40,240 nt of DNA from Chara braunii (GCA_003427395.1 BFEA01000226.1:2277831-2318070), one strand, 5' to 3'; positions 12,169 to 21,154 are shown, counted from the stretch's first letter. Numbers and translations are program-made. Notes: generated from the sequence alone by a model not told the origin.

Positions 12169-14563
12169 CTTTGAGATGTCATCCAGGCAGACTCTCCCTT
12201 TGTAGCTGACTGTTTACCTGGGTTTTTTTTTTTTTTTTTTTGAAATAAAGGCGACGACCTTGAGATGTCATCATAGAACTGACCGGCCCTAGGTAATTCA
12301 GAATTGTAAAATTTTACTCATCTGCTTCCCCGGGAGTTCGAGCTCAGGTCTGTATATTGTAGAGTTCGAGCTAAGGTCTGTATGTCAACAATTCAGGGGT
12401 GGACCAACTGAGCTTGGCCAGTTGGTACGCTGCATCTGGCAATTTTTGCCGGAGCTTTATGGTTGAAGTTTTTGGAAAAACTAACTGGCGTAGCTCAGTC
12501 GTTCCACCCTCGATCTGCTGAAATAGAGACCTGAGTTCGAGCTCCACCTGGAAGCAGACGAGTAAAATACAACAATTCTGAATTACCTAGGGCCGGTCAG
12601 TTTGATGATGATATCTCCACTTCTTTTTTCTTTTTTTTTCTTTTTTTTTTTCGGGAGATATCTCCACTTCTCAAGGCCGTCGCCCTTGGGGGGAAAAAAA
12701 AAACAAAAAAAAAACAAAAAATAAAAGGTTTTGGAAAAGGAATCAGTTTGAAATGAGACGCTGGACCCGGTTTCCCGCACCAGCCGAAGCTGGCTAATGA
12801 CCCCAGTACGTTTGCCGGGTTGAATTGTGAGGTCCCCGGCCGCGTCTCATTCGCTGCAATAAAAAAAAAACGATGCAGAAACGCAAAGTTTTCTCTTCCC
12901 TGACACCAACAACCCCCCCCCCCCCTCTTCCCCCCAAAAATAAGATTTGCACTCATACGTCCGTCACGCAAAAAATGGCAAGTAACCGACAAGTGAGCGA
13001 CCCAAAATAAGCTTTGGAGGCACTCAGACGTTAAACCGACTAAGGACAACAAGAAAAAGAAGAAGAAGAACCAAAAAAAAAAAAAAAAAAAAAANNNNNN
13101 NNNNNNNNNNNNNNNNNNNNNNNNNNNNNNNNNNNNNNNNNNNNNNNNNNNNNNNNNNNNNNNNNNNNNNNNNNNNNNNNNNNNNNNNNNNNNNNNNNNN
13201 NNNNNNNNNNNNNNNNNNNNNNNNNNNNNNNNNNNNNNNNNNNNNNNNNNNNNNNNNNNNNNNNNNNNNNNNNNNNNNNNNNNNNNNNNNNNNNNNNNNN
13301 NNNNNNNNNNNNNNNNNNNNNNNNNNNNNNNNNNNNNNNNNNNNNNNNNNNNNNNNNNNNNNNNNNNNNNNNNNNNNNNNNNNNNNNNNNNNNNNNNNNN
13401 NNNNNNNNNNNNNNNNNNNNNNNNNNNNNNNNNNNNNNNNNNNNNNNNNNNNNNNNNNNNNNNNNNNNNNNNNNNNNNNNNNNNNNNNNNNNNNNNNNNN
13501 NNNNNNNNNNNNNNNNNNNNNNNNNNNNNNNNNNNNNNNNNNNNNNNNNNNNNNNNNNNNNNNNNNNNNNNNNNNNNNNNNNNNNNNNNNNNNNNNNNNN
13601 NNNNNNNNNNNNNNNNNNNNNNNNNNNNNNNNNNNNNNNNNNNNNNNNNNNNNNNNNNNNNNNNNNNNNNNNNNNNNNNNNNNNNNNNNNNNNNNNNNNN
13701 NNNNNNNNNNNNNNNNNNNNNNNNNNNNNNNNNNNNNNNNNNNNNNNNNNNNNNNNNNNNNNNNNNNNNNNNNNNNNNNNNNNNNNNNNNNNNNNNNNNN
13801 NNNNNNNNNNNNNNNNNNNNNNNNNNNNNNNNNNNNNNNNNNNNNNNNNNNNNNNNNNNNNNNNNNNNNNNNNNNNNNNNNNNNNNNNNNNNNNNNNNNN
13901 NNNNNNNNNNNNNNNNNNNNNNNNNNNNNNNNNNNNNNNNNNNNNNNNNNNNNNNNNNNNNNNNNNNNNNNNNNNNNNNNNNNNNNNNNNNNNNNNNNNN
14001 NNNNNNNNNNNNNNNNNNNNNNNNNNNNNNNNNNNNNNNNNNNNNNNNNNNNNNAGCGCGCGGTCGGCCGACTGCATCAATCTCGGTAGAAATTAATGCC
14101 ATTCTCATCGCCCAGACAAATGCTTCGGGGGCGAGTCAGTCATCCGCGTCTACGGTCGGACGATCTGCCAGCGCGCGGTCGGCCGACTGTACCGGAAACC
14201 CAGCTTTGTATACATTCATGCTCAGGGTGCGTTGTGTTCGGGAAACACTGTAGCCGTGGCTGAGGTGTGAGCTCATTCTACTGCCCAGAAGTCGAGCCCG
14301 CCCGATTCCCCGCACCGCTTTTTTATTTCCTATTAAGGATATCATAATAGGAGAGATTCTCCGTACCTGAACGTGACGATAGCTGGAAGCAGCCGTGAGG
14401 TGAGCAAGCGCGCCAAGTCCTCCCCTCCCTTAAAATCCTTGATCAGATCAAGCCTCAACTCCACCATATCGGCGCCCTCGGATTTAGCGAGAGCAATTGC
14501 CTCCATCATTCCTTCCATACTGTCAGCCACCAAGCTGGCGCATATGCGGCAAGTCTCGGCCAT
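2704..14563 (-). CDS. DQD/SDH: Bifunctional 3-dehydroquinate dehydratase / shikimate dehydrogenase, 5' four exons (partial gene)
   Basis: Split gene for the fused enzyme of the shikimate pathway: the first half dehydrates 3-dehydroquinate, the second reduces 3-dehydroshikimate with NADPH. Joined exons 14563-14367, 11477-11372, 5180-4953 and 3053-2704 give 293 residues in one frame. Dehydratase residues visible: E35 and R37 in VELRLD, H128 in VIVSSHNYQ, Schiff-base lysine K155 in DIVKIAV, R193 in GLISR, Q218 in APGQPT. The dehydrogenase begins near residue 240 with the GKPVSQSKGP substrate loop; the last exon stops just before the expected TIPHKE segment, so the NADP domain lies outside the window to the left. 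Introns are about 2.9 (with a gap), 6.2, 1.9 and more than 2.7 kb. No transit peptide precedes the dehydratase. The Gly in SKGP replaces a shikimate-binding Ser and hints at altered substrate choice. Confidence 0.93.
3054..4952 (-). other. DQD/SDH intron 3, with a tandem duplication of about 237 bp
   Basis: It contains a 46-bp tandem repeat (about 3293-3380) and a diverged tandem duplication with period near 237 bp (copies 3671-3906 and 3907-4140). A 311-codon minus-strand frame (4191-3256) runs through the duplication; it is Ser/Pro/His-rich, resembles no family I know and is probably fortuitous. Poly-A/purine-rich stretches occur around 4535-4580. Confidence 0.65.
3671..4140. repeat. Tandem duplication, period about 237 bp
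   Basis: Two adjacent copies with scattered substitutions, starting TGATCAGTGG at 3671 and TGATTGGTGG at 3907. The period is close to a multiple of three, which is why a minus-strand frame stays open through both copies (79-residue repeat). No function can be assigned. Confidence 0.8.
4953..5180 (-). CDS. DQD/SDH: DQD/SDH exon 3 (catalytic His and Lys)
   Basis: Exactly 76 codons in phase 0, acceptor GGTCAG|GTG, donor CAG|GTATAC. It carries the catalytic His in VIVSSHNYQST and the Schiff-base Lys in GADIVKIAV, the two defining active-site residues of type I dehydroquinases. The exon ends in the helix FELLSHAQ, which joins directly to VPTIALSMGE of exon 4 as in plant homologues. Confidence 0.94.
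6016..6095 (-). repeat. tRNA-like fragment, possible SINE head
   Basis: The minus strand carries GGTTCGAATCTG (near 6029-6040), a near-perfect pol III B box, preceded at tRNA-like distance by TGGCTGTAGTGGATAA, an A-box-like segment. A cloverleaf is not convincing, so this is more likely a SINE head or tRNA pseudogene than a working tRNA. Confidence 0.4.
6603..6890 (+). mobile_element. MITE with 8-bp target duplication, hAT-like (copy 1)
   Basis: A 288-bp element with terminal inverted repeats CTAGGCTACCAG / CTGGTAGCCTAG. It is flanked on both sides by the identical 8-bp target duplication ATTCCACA (6595-6602 and 6891-6898). GC-rich subterminal regions (CCCGGGC, CCGGCCGGGCC) flank an AT-rich, poly-T centre. 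It has no coding capacity. An 8-bp duplication is typical of hAT (also P) transposons; the family assignment beyond that is inference. Confidence 0.9.
7457..7678 (-). mobile_element. tRNA-related SINE (copy C)
   Basis: The minus strand reads from a head with ACTGGCCTAGCTGA through GAGACCTGAGTTTGAATTCC (B-box region), a body with AACTCAGAATTTGG and CTCGTCAGTTCGA, to GATGATATCAGAAGG and an A-rich tail. It aligns through most of its length with the SINE copies at 12.2-12.7 kb. It lies in intron 2 in the same orientation as the gene. Confidence 0.6.
8100..10400. other. GC- and CpG-rich island in intron 2, no recognised gene
   Basis: Composition differs sharply from the AT-rich or microsatellite-rich flanks, with many CpG steps and long open frames on both strands, the longest being 205 codons on minus (9114-8497) and 201 on plus (8316-8921). 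None shows a known motif, and overlapping frames on both strands are expected from high GC. It could be a decayed insertion or a CpG-island-like regulatory region. Confidence 0.4.
11372..11477 (-). CDS. DQD/SDH: DQD/SDH exon 2
   Basis: 1 nt plus 35 codons. The acceptor is GCATGCAG|G and the donor CAG|GTTAGA. The split codon AG|G restores Arg of the family motif (T-F-R-P-T-W-E). It encodes PTWEYGQYDGDEE and ends in DFIDVELQ, the next barrel strand. A CA microsatellite starts a few tens of bases downstream of the donor. Confidence 0.93.
12223..12430 (-). mobile_element. tRNA-related SINE (copy A)
   Basis: On the minus strand: head AACTGGCCAAGCTCAGTTGG (A-box-like), B-box-like GAGCTCGAACTC region, body GCAGATGAGTAAAAT and ATTACCTAGGGCCGGTCAG, then GATGACATCTCAAGG and an A tail. 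The B-box region is internally duplicated (about 27 bp). Copy B lies 50 bp away in the opposite orientation. Confidence 0.7.
12483..12725 (+). mobile_element. tRNA-related SINE (copy B)
   Basis: On the plus strand: AACTGGCGTAGCTCAGTCG (A box), GAGACCTGAGTTCGAGCTCC (B box), GAAGCAGACGAGTAAAAT, AATTACCTAGGGCCGGTCAG, GATGATATCTC, then a tail CAAGGCCGTCGCCCTT and an A-rich end. With copy A it forms a large inverted repeat (arms about 12276-12350 and 12524-12602). A 33-bp T-rich insertion interrupts the tail at 12624-12656. Confidence 0.7.
13095..14054. other. Assembly gap (960 Ns)
   Basis: Run of N in intron 1 between a poly-A stretch and a direct repeat; repeats on both sides explain the failed assembly. 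Confidence 0.99.
14367..14563 (-). CDS. DQD/SDH: DQD/SDH exon 1 (start codon, dehydratase N-terminus)
   Basis: 65 codons plus 2 nt, ending AG|GTACGG (donor GT at 14366-14365). It encodes the first strands of the type I dehydroquinate dehydratase barrel, including VELRLD with catalytic Glu and Arg, and ends in the VTFR strand. The ATG lies in GCCATGG, a strong initiation context, and an in-frame TGA is present 24 nt upstream, so this is the first possible start in this exon. The only way to a longer N-terminus is an upstream leader exon spliced into this one. Confidence 0.93.
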
Positions 14564-14578
14564 GGCGATGGCGATGGC

Positions 14579-14712
14579 GACGGTGATTCACGACAACGGA
14601 TCACAAACCACAGCCTCTACCCGCAGTGTCGCTGACAACCCGCACTGCCGACGACAACGGATCACAAAGAAACACAGCCGCAACCCGCACTGCCAACGGC
14701 AAGTCTCGTACG
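14579..14712. repeat. Degenerate direct repeats in the presumed 5' UTR/promoter of DQD/SDH
   Basis: Two imperfect copies of a segment starting GACAACGGATCACAAA lie next to the start codon, and a 12-bp piece (CGGCAAGTCTCG) found across codons 3-6 of exon 1 (near 14546) recurs near 14697. The leader appears to have grown by local duplication that included the first codons. A short GGCGAT repeat adjoins the ATG. Confidence 0.5.
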
Positions 14713-14725
14713 GACATGCTAAGCA

Positions 14726-14786
14726 TGCCACGTGGATGCCGGGACGATGCCACGTGGATGCCGGGACGATGCCACGTGGATGCCGG
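14726..14786. promoter_or_regulatory. Triple G-box (CACGTG) tandem array upstream of DQD/SDH
   Basis: A 22-bp unit is repeated nearly three times, placing GCCACGTGGA at three positions: CACGTG at 14729-14734, 14751-14756 and 14773-14778. In plants this extended hexamer is the classic binding site for bZIP and bHLH factors. The boxes lie 166-215 bp upstream of the ATG, on the promoter side, one every two helical turns. That this array regulates the gene is inference. Confidence 0.6.
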
Positions 14787-16517
14787 CCAACATGAGTGCC
14801 GTTGGACTACTACAAGCAGAGCGGGTACAGCAGCCGAGCACGTCATCAACCGGTCAGTCAATCCCTCCAGGCGCCACAATTCGGCAGCTTCCCAAATTCC
14901 TTAGATTCCCCCCCAACGTAAAATCGCTGACTATACCAACTGGCCCCTCAATAGCCGACTACTGGCTTCACCCAAAAATAACGTCCGCAGTGTCGCATTC
15001 AACCTAACATGGATACCCTAAAAATAGTCCGACTTTTCTTTACTTGCTTTTCTCGAATATAACGCACCTCTGAATATCACCCTCGACTATAACGCCCAGA
15101 TATAATGGATATAAAGACAGAATAGAAAGGCGAGGCATTGTATTTTAATAATGGGATGGGTAGAATGTGTTGTAGAAGGGGGAAAGGGGGTGTACATGAT
15201 GTTTTAACTTTAGAGGGGTGTGCTTTGGTTTGATTTTTTTTTTTTTTTTTTTTTATATCTTCGAATTAATCACGAATTTTGAGGTGCTTGCAGGGGTCCC
15301 CTGTTTAGGCTTGTAGAAGGGGGAAGGGGGTGTACATGACGTTTTAACTTTACAGGGGTGTGCAGCTTTTGTTTTTTTTCTTTTTTATATCTTCGAATTA
15401 ATCAAGAATTTTGATGTGCTTGCAGGGGTCCCTGTATAGGCTTAGGAGTAATGGTCGGTAGATAGTGAATGGTGAAATTGAGAGAATAATATAGCTTAGT
15501 TTAAAAGGGCCCCTGAAGCTTCAAAGGCTTGATTGACAACAAATCTTAATTATGTCGATCGATAAATTCAAACTACGTGAGGTGGACTAGTCCCGCTCGA
15601 CACTATAAAAAAGTTGTTTTACTTAGTATTTTCGATATGTCATAAAATAAAAAAAATGAGCAACAAAAAAAATTCCACAAAAAATTGAAAGTTTAAAATA
15701 TTTTATTTAAAAAAAAATGCTTCATATTTTAAAATTATCATTCCAAAGTTTTTCCAATTCTAAAATTTTCAGTTTTATTTGACAAGTTTTAATCTAAAAA
15801 TGAGTTTTCCTTTCCAACTACATGTCTTTGTTGAAGATGAAATGGAATTTTGGACGAGTTTATGAAATGTCTTAATTCAACTTTCATTCTACTATAACTA
15901 ATATCTTATTATTAAGATTGGATTAACGTATTTATGAATGAAACTCCTTATAATAGAATGATAGTCTAATTTTAAAAATTTATAAACTCATCCAGACTTT
16001 CATTTAATCTCTAGCATGCAACTCAAATAGGAAGGGATACCCCATTCTTGGAACAAAATTTTTCAAGTAAAAAGGGAAATTTTAAAAGTGGAATGAAATT
16101 AAAATTTTAATTTTTCTAGTATAATTTACATTTGTTATTCAATGATTATTTAATTCTATAATTTTTTATGTTAAGAGCGAAAGTAACTATAACGATTGTT
16201 AAGCGACAAGTGTCGTCGTTATACTAAAGAGGAAGAGGGAGGTTGAGATAAAATAAGATCTTTGTGGTGAGAGAGAGAGAGTTATCTGACCAACATGTTA
16301 TTGTTAGAGGTGTTAAAAAAATTGTTTGTTTTTTAAAATGAAAGGAGTTGAACACCAACCTCTGTAACTTTTTTTTGTTTTAGTGCTTAGATCCACCTAT
16401 TAGGATTTCTGCATTAAAAAAATATCAACCGTGAAAATTAAGAGATATTTGCTAAGAGCATGAGTCTCGTGGGAAAGGTTTTGAAGTTAGAGAAGTAGTG
16501 AAATTTTGTTCAATTAT
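14787..16517. other. Upstream region of DQD/SDH, AT-rich, no gene seen
   Basis: Beyond the G-box array the sequence becomes strongly AT-rich. A diverged tandem duplication of period about 141 bp starts at 15171 and 15312 (units begin TGTAGAAGGGGGAA and each contains a poly-T run and ATCTTCGAATTAATCA). No open frame of note and no recognisable RNA gene is visible. Confidence 0.6.
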
Positions 16518-16525
16518 ATTTATTG

Positions 16526-16679
16526 CTAGGCTACCAGCCGCGCCGCCCTGGTCAACCTATTTTCCTGGGCGGCCCGGCCGTGCAAGGACCAAATAAGGTC
16601 CCAGCCAAAAAAAAAATAAAAAAAATCTAAGAAATTCTAGGCTACCAAAGTGGCCCGGGGTCGCTTGCCCGGCCGGGCC

Positions 16680-16710
<31 letters not shown>

Positions 16711-17033
16711 TTTTTTTTTTTTTTTTTTAAAATATTTTTTTTTTTATTTTTTTTTTTTTTTTTTTTTTTTTTTGCAGGGACCTTCCCTGGTCCTTGCACG
16801 GGCTGGCCACCCAGGACCCGGGCGGCCCGGCTGGTAACCTAAAAGAAATCCGAAAAAAAAAACTATGTTATGTAAAAAAATAAACTCAACAATTTTTGAC
16901 TTAGGGTCACATCGAAATTCTTTACCAAATTTAAATTAAAAATTTTAATTTAAAAATAATTATTATTTTTTTATTTTTTCATATATTTTTTGGCCGGCCG
17001 AGCAAGTGGACCTGGGCCACTCTAGTAGCCTAG
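16526..17033 (-). mobile_element. MITE copy 2 (hAT-like), interrupted by copy 3
   Basis: Same family as the 6.6-kb copy but in reverse orientation: termini CTAGGCTACCAG / AGTAGCCTAG and a perfect 8-bp target duplication ATTTATTG (16518-16525 and 17034-17041). Without the insertion at 16637 its length would be about 294 bp, matching copy 1, and the AT-rich interior aligns with the reverse complement of copy 1. Confidence 0.9.
16637..16842 (+). mobile_element. MITE copy 3, nested inside copy 2
   Basis: A 206-bp family member inserted into copy 2. It starts CTAGGCTACCA and ends CTGGTAACCTAA, with target duplications AAGAAATT (16629-16636) and AAGAAATC (16843-16850), 7 of 8 matching. The interior is reduced to A and T runs, so it is an internally deleted form that inserted later than copy 2. 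Confidence 0.85.
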
Positions 17034-17041
17034 ATTTATTG

Positions 17042-18120
17042 ATTATTAATAAAAAAATTATCGTCCTCTTTATTTATTTCCTAAATTTGTTTTATTTGTG
17101 GATACTAGTTGGCGATATTACGATTGCATAATGTGTAAGGATACTATATTCATGATTCTATTGTTATAAGGATCTTAAGACAAAAATGTACTTAGAATAT
17201 TTAGTTACCTCACTTTGTTATCAACAATTTCCATGTTTATATGTGAAGAGTCTCTTCTCTTATTATATCTTTTATTAAAAAAAACTAATATGTCGAAAAT
17301 TTGATAGGCCCGACTCACAAGATATAGCATGAACTCACACCTAAACCATAACAATATTTTTTCTTGAGCGTTGTCGACGCGACTACCCTTACAAGGGTAT
17401 CCGCCCTGGTTTTTGCGAGCGACAGAAAATAGTCTTAGTTTAAAGCTTAAGTATACCGCGCCAGGCGCGGCTACTTCTGTGATCTACATTGACTGGATGG
17501 TTGACTAAAATAGAGTGTGTGGGGGCGCACGGATTTTTTAGGCGCGCGTGATATTTTATTTGTTGATGATTTGAAGAGTCGGCGTGACCGCCGACCAGAT
17601 TTTTTTTTTTCTGATTAAATAAGGATTATTTTTTATTTTTTTTCTGATTAAATAAGGATTAAAAAAATTATGTCTCGTTGACTGGTGTTCTCGCCTGTGA
17701 CCTGTGCGTACGTATGGAGGACGACGGCATCGACAGCGATGGTGCGACCTTGTGCGGTAGGTGGGGCGACGTAGGACGGCGCGGGAGCATCGGAGAAACA
17801 GGAAGGGGCTGAGGGTTCGGCGGGGCTATCCCCTTTTGTTTGGGAGAGGCGTCCGATTTGCGGCCCCGCCCGTAGTACTAAGGGAGCGTTGGTAAGCCCC
17901 GTGCGCCGTCTCGATAGCTTCCCCCGCTTTTGTTTTATTAATGTTATAATATTATGTTTGTACACTTTTTATATGTATGTCTAAGCTAGATTCCATCAAG
18001 GCGTCGGCGCCGGTTTCGTGCCCGGACCGCGGGAGTGTGAGCTTGGCTGGCGAGAGTGGCCATAAGCGATTGGAGTGTGGGTCCGCGCGGAGCCTGAGCT
18101 CGCGCAGGCCTTGAAGTGCA
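17042..18120. other. Intergenic stretch, AT-rich then GC-rich, no gene recognised
   Basis: AT-rich to about 17.35 kb, then GC-richer with short hairpins (ACCCTT/AAGGGT and CCGCGCC/GGCGCGG near 17.38-17.47 kb) and a direct repeat of CTGATTAAATAAGGATTA near 17611 and 17645. A 105-codon minus frame (17965-17648) has no recognisable motif. Confidence 0.5.
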
Positions 18121-18129
18121 GCAGGGTGC

Positions 18130-18192
18130 TGCCCCGGCCGATGTCCTACGGGATAGCTATGAAGAATTGAGTGGTATAGCAGGGGTTCATAC
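18130..18192 (+). pseudogene. Decayed duplicate of the U6-like sequence
   Basis: About 211 bp upstream of the U6-like copy, GCTGCCCCGGCCGATGTCC and the following bases align with GCCCCGGTCGAGTCC and the U6 5' part, including the flank before the 5' end. The ACAGAGA box is destroyed. The shared upstream flank means the two arose by DNA duplication, not by two separate retropositions. Confidence 0.5.
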
Positions 18193-18353
18193 GGCCGCTG
18201 TCCGGGGATTTATGCAAATCCAGGATTGAACCCGAACGTGGACCAGGCCGGGTTCGTACGCAGAATGAACAGGGCGGTATCTGCCCCCCACCAGTAGGCC
18301 AAGGTAAAGGCCGTGTGGCCTTTGGGGGAGCCGCGGGGCATTGCCCCGGTCGA

Positions 18354-18445
18354 GTCCTTCGGGACATCTGTTAAAACTGGGATGCTACAGAGAAGATTAG
18401 CACGGTCCCTGCGCAAGGGACAGCCTGTATAAGAGGAGGGCGGCC
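18354..18445 (+). ncRNA. U6 snRNA-like sequence (probable pseudogene)
   Basis: It matches the U6 5' stem-loop (GTCC-TTCG-GGAC), then the ACAGAGA box in CTACAGAGAAGATTAGCA and CCCTGCGCAAGG, which together are unique to the U6 spliceosomal RNA. The first ~70 nt align almost throughout; the 3' third is poorly conserved, there is no clear T-run terminator, and no TATA box is seen about 25-30 bp upstream. A retained but dead copy or a U6-derived repeat is more likely than an active gene. Confidence 0.7.
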
Positions 18446-20950
18446 GACGGCCGAATGCTTTTTGCTCAGCATTCGGTAGCCCGTTGGGCTGCGCGGTTGG
18501 GACGTCAACAGCGACAGACAGCGGGCCGGCCGGTTGGCGCAGCACGCTGACAGGCGTTGTGAGGAGGGGCGGCCGAACCTAGACGGACAGTCGGGGTAGG
18601 TAGCAATGGAGGTAGAAGAAGGCGGAGAGCTGCGGGGCTGGACGCCGGGACAACGACGAACAGGGCAGGTAGCGAAGGAGGAGGCCTGCAGCGAGCGATG
18701 TGGCGCTGGCACAGTAGTGTGACGGGCGACGGGCAACGAGCGGAAGGCCGGTGAGGCGCAGACAAGGGGAAAACGAAGGGATGAACCTGGCGCGATTCCG
18801 CGCTAGGTACGTGCAGCAAGAGAGATGGCGGAAGAGGGAGCTCGGCGCATTCGGGGAAGCCAAACTCGCCCGTTCCTTATTGAAATCGGGCGTCGAAGGA
18901 GGTGTTTTTGCGGTTTTCGGGTCGGGCGACCACATTGGCGATGTTAGATTCGGTGTTAGTGGAGTAGATTAGGAGGTAGTAAGGGGATGAGCTGCGCGGG
19001 GATGGCGATGGGGATGAAGAAGTGAGGGCAGAAAAAGTTTGATCTTACCCGTTTCTTGATGAAAACTGGCACGGGAGGAGTCATATAGGGGGTTTTCCGG
19101 GATCGCGATCCCGATTTTGAAGTCAGAACGGACGCAAAAGTAGTAGAAGGGGATGTGGTAGAGAAAGGGGCTGCGTGAGAGTGTCGGGAGAGGTGGATAT
19201 GGCAGGGAGTGAGGAGCTTAATCGGATGAAGGGAGATGCGTTGTGAGAGATTTGGAGGAGGGCGAATTCGAGGGTGATGCTAGTTTTGTTAGTACATTAA
19301 TGGAGAGTTAGATATGGGGAAAAGAAGACTGCGCGTTGGAGGGAAAGTTGAAAAGGGGGATGAATCTGATCGTGTTTACGGCCATATTCGTTCAATTTTT
19401 GTATATTCTGTGAAATAAGGATGAGGGGGAGATTGCAAAACGAGAGGAATGGTAAGACTTACTTACCTAGTTGAACCGATACGTACTCACGGGGAGGCGA
19501 GTCCGCTGGAGGGGCTTGCTGCGACAGAGTGTGCTTTGCACCCACCTCTCCAGTCTACGAAGGGAAGCGAACCCGGTCGTTGGTAGGGGTCGGGTACATC
19601 ACGAAAGAAGGCAACGTAGGCCGTAATTGGGATTGCCTCAAGGAGCCAGTTTGGCTTGTGCATACTGAGGGTAGGAAACTCCCTCTCCTATGCACATGCA
19701 CGTGAAAGCCATATCACTCAGGGCTATGTACAGTAGTGGGTGTGTTGAATGTTAGTGCAACACGTGCTAGCTCCGGACGACTGCCATGGATCAGGGGCGT
19801 GTCGACGAAGGCCGATGTACAGCTACTATGTGTACGGACGTGGCTAAGTACCTGGGGATTCGTAGTAGTATGAAGGGTTGGTGTTTATAGGGGCCCCAGT
19901 TGCTGGTTCGGGATAGCAGTTTTATGTAGTCCTCAATGGGTTCCGCCATTCGTAAGTGCTGCAGGGTTTCGTCACGAGCGGTTGTTGTATATCTAGGAAA
20001 GGTCAGTGAATGCCTCCGCACTCGAGTAGTAAACTCACCCTGAGTTTTGCCCGGATAAGCAACCAAAGCGGCAAAGGGGGCCGTGAGGTTGAAGACTTAC
20101 CTGTGGCCGGCTCGCGGCCCATCCCGTCGATCTGAGGCAGCGGAGGAGAGAGCCACGAGAGTCGAAGTTTTACCGGTTGACTGGTGAGCGACGCTGCGAG
20201 GCTTGTCTCTTTGACCGGCACACTGCTTATCCTGCCAGGCGAAAGGGGTAGCAAATAAGCAAAGTGTGTTGCAGTGGGAGTGGAGGCAGGCAGTGGTAGT
20301 CTATTCCTCCACGATCCAGCGAAGGGTTCCTTCTTAAACTGTACACGGACAGGCCGGGGGAGAGGTGCAAACTGTGATGCTTGTGCTGAGCACTGGGTAT
20401 TGGCAAGGTACCTGGCTGTTACGGACGGGCAGGCTGCGCGCATTACTCAAAACTAAGTACAGTTTACCTACAAACGCGGAAGGGATTGCAACCCGGCTAC
20501 AGGGAAGGGAAGAGTGGCATAGGAGGTGAAGGCAAGGCTGGCAGAGCGGGCTATTGCTACGACTTGGGGGTTCGTCAGGTGGATTTGAGTTCGGCGGTTT
20601 GACTTCGGTTTTGACCAAGCTGTTACAGTTCGGCCACCATTGCGGGGCCCTCAGGCGCACGAAGATAACGAGGCTCTCCTGCGAGTCTGAGTGCACCTTT
20701 CTTGGAACTGAGAGTCTCAAACTCCCTTCTACTACCTTTCTTACTCTAAGTCTAGTCCCCTGGATCTGAGAGGAAGGCGGCAGGCAGGATTGCAACCCGT
20801 AGGACTGCGACAAGGCTCTGTGGGGAGTCTGTCCACCGATTGCAGGAGCTCTGCCGGAACTCAGGAGAAGTTCTGGAGGCAGGGAACTGAGAGGTAACCA
20901 TTGCTTTCCCTCTATAAACCCAGGTTATAGCCCTATCTATATTTCTCATT
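18446..20950. other. GC-rich intergenic stretch, no gene recognised
   Basis: A hairpin with 8-bp arms (CCGAATGC/GCATTCGG) lies near 18451-18476. Several minus-strand frames (for example 20813-20334 and 20443-20003) and donor-like CAGGTAAGT on the minus strand near 20100 are present, but no protein motif is recognisable. A long imperfect hairpin (GTGCATA/TATGCAC with GAGGG/CCCTC inside) lies near 19660-19700. Possibly transcribed, but nothing can be named. Confidence 0.4.
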
Positions 20951-21154
20951 GCATCTCTGACTGAGTATATGGTGTGTAGCCTTACTTTGACTTTTGTTTG
21001 ATTTTGAAGACGCTGAATCAGACTAAGTAAAGTAATGTCTGCTCAACTTCAGTTTCAGCTTTGTTGATTGTGTGAAATCAGACTTTTAAAAGAAACTGCA
21101 CCTGGGAAAGGCAGGATGGAGGACTGTTTTGGTTGAGGGTTGACTGGGCCGTCA

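Larger units (their letters stand above)
11478..14366 (-). other. DQD/SDH intron 1 with assembly gap and SINE pair
   Basis: It contains a TG microsatellite (about 12096-12167), two head-to-head SINE copies (12223-12720), a G-rich/A-rich stretch leading into a 960-base gap (13095-14054), and after the gap a direct repeat of AGCGCGCGGTCGGCCGACTG at 14055 and 14170. A further SINE-tail-like piece (GAGCACGACAGCCTCCAGATC region) is near 11722. Long open frames reading through the gap are artefacts of Ns. Confidence 0.7.

Noticed and set aside
12597-14108. A 503-codon minus-strand frame and a 346-codon frame across the gap
   Set aside because: Most of the frame is N; the remaining parts are low-complexity and SINE-derived.
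19440-19560. ACTTACCT, suggesting the 5' end of U1 snRNA (also near 20097)
   Set aside because: No U1 stem-loops or Sm site follow; the string is the reverse complement of a splice-donor consensus.
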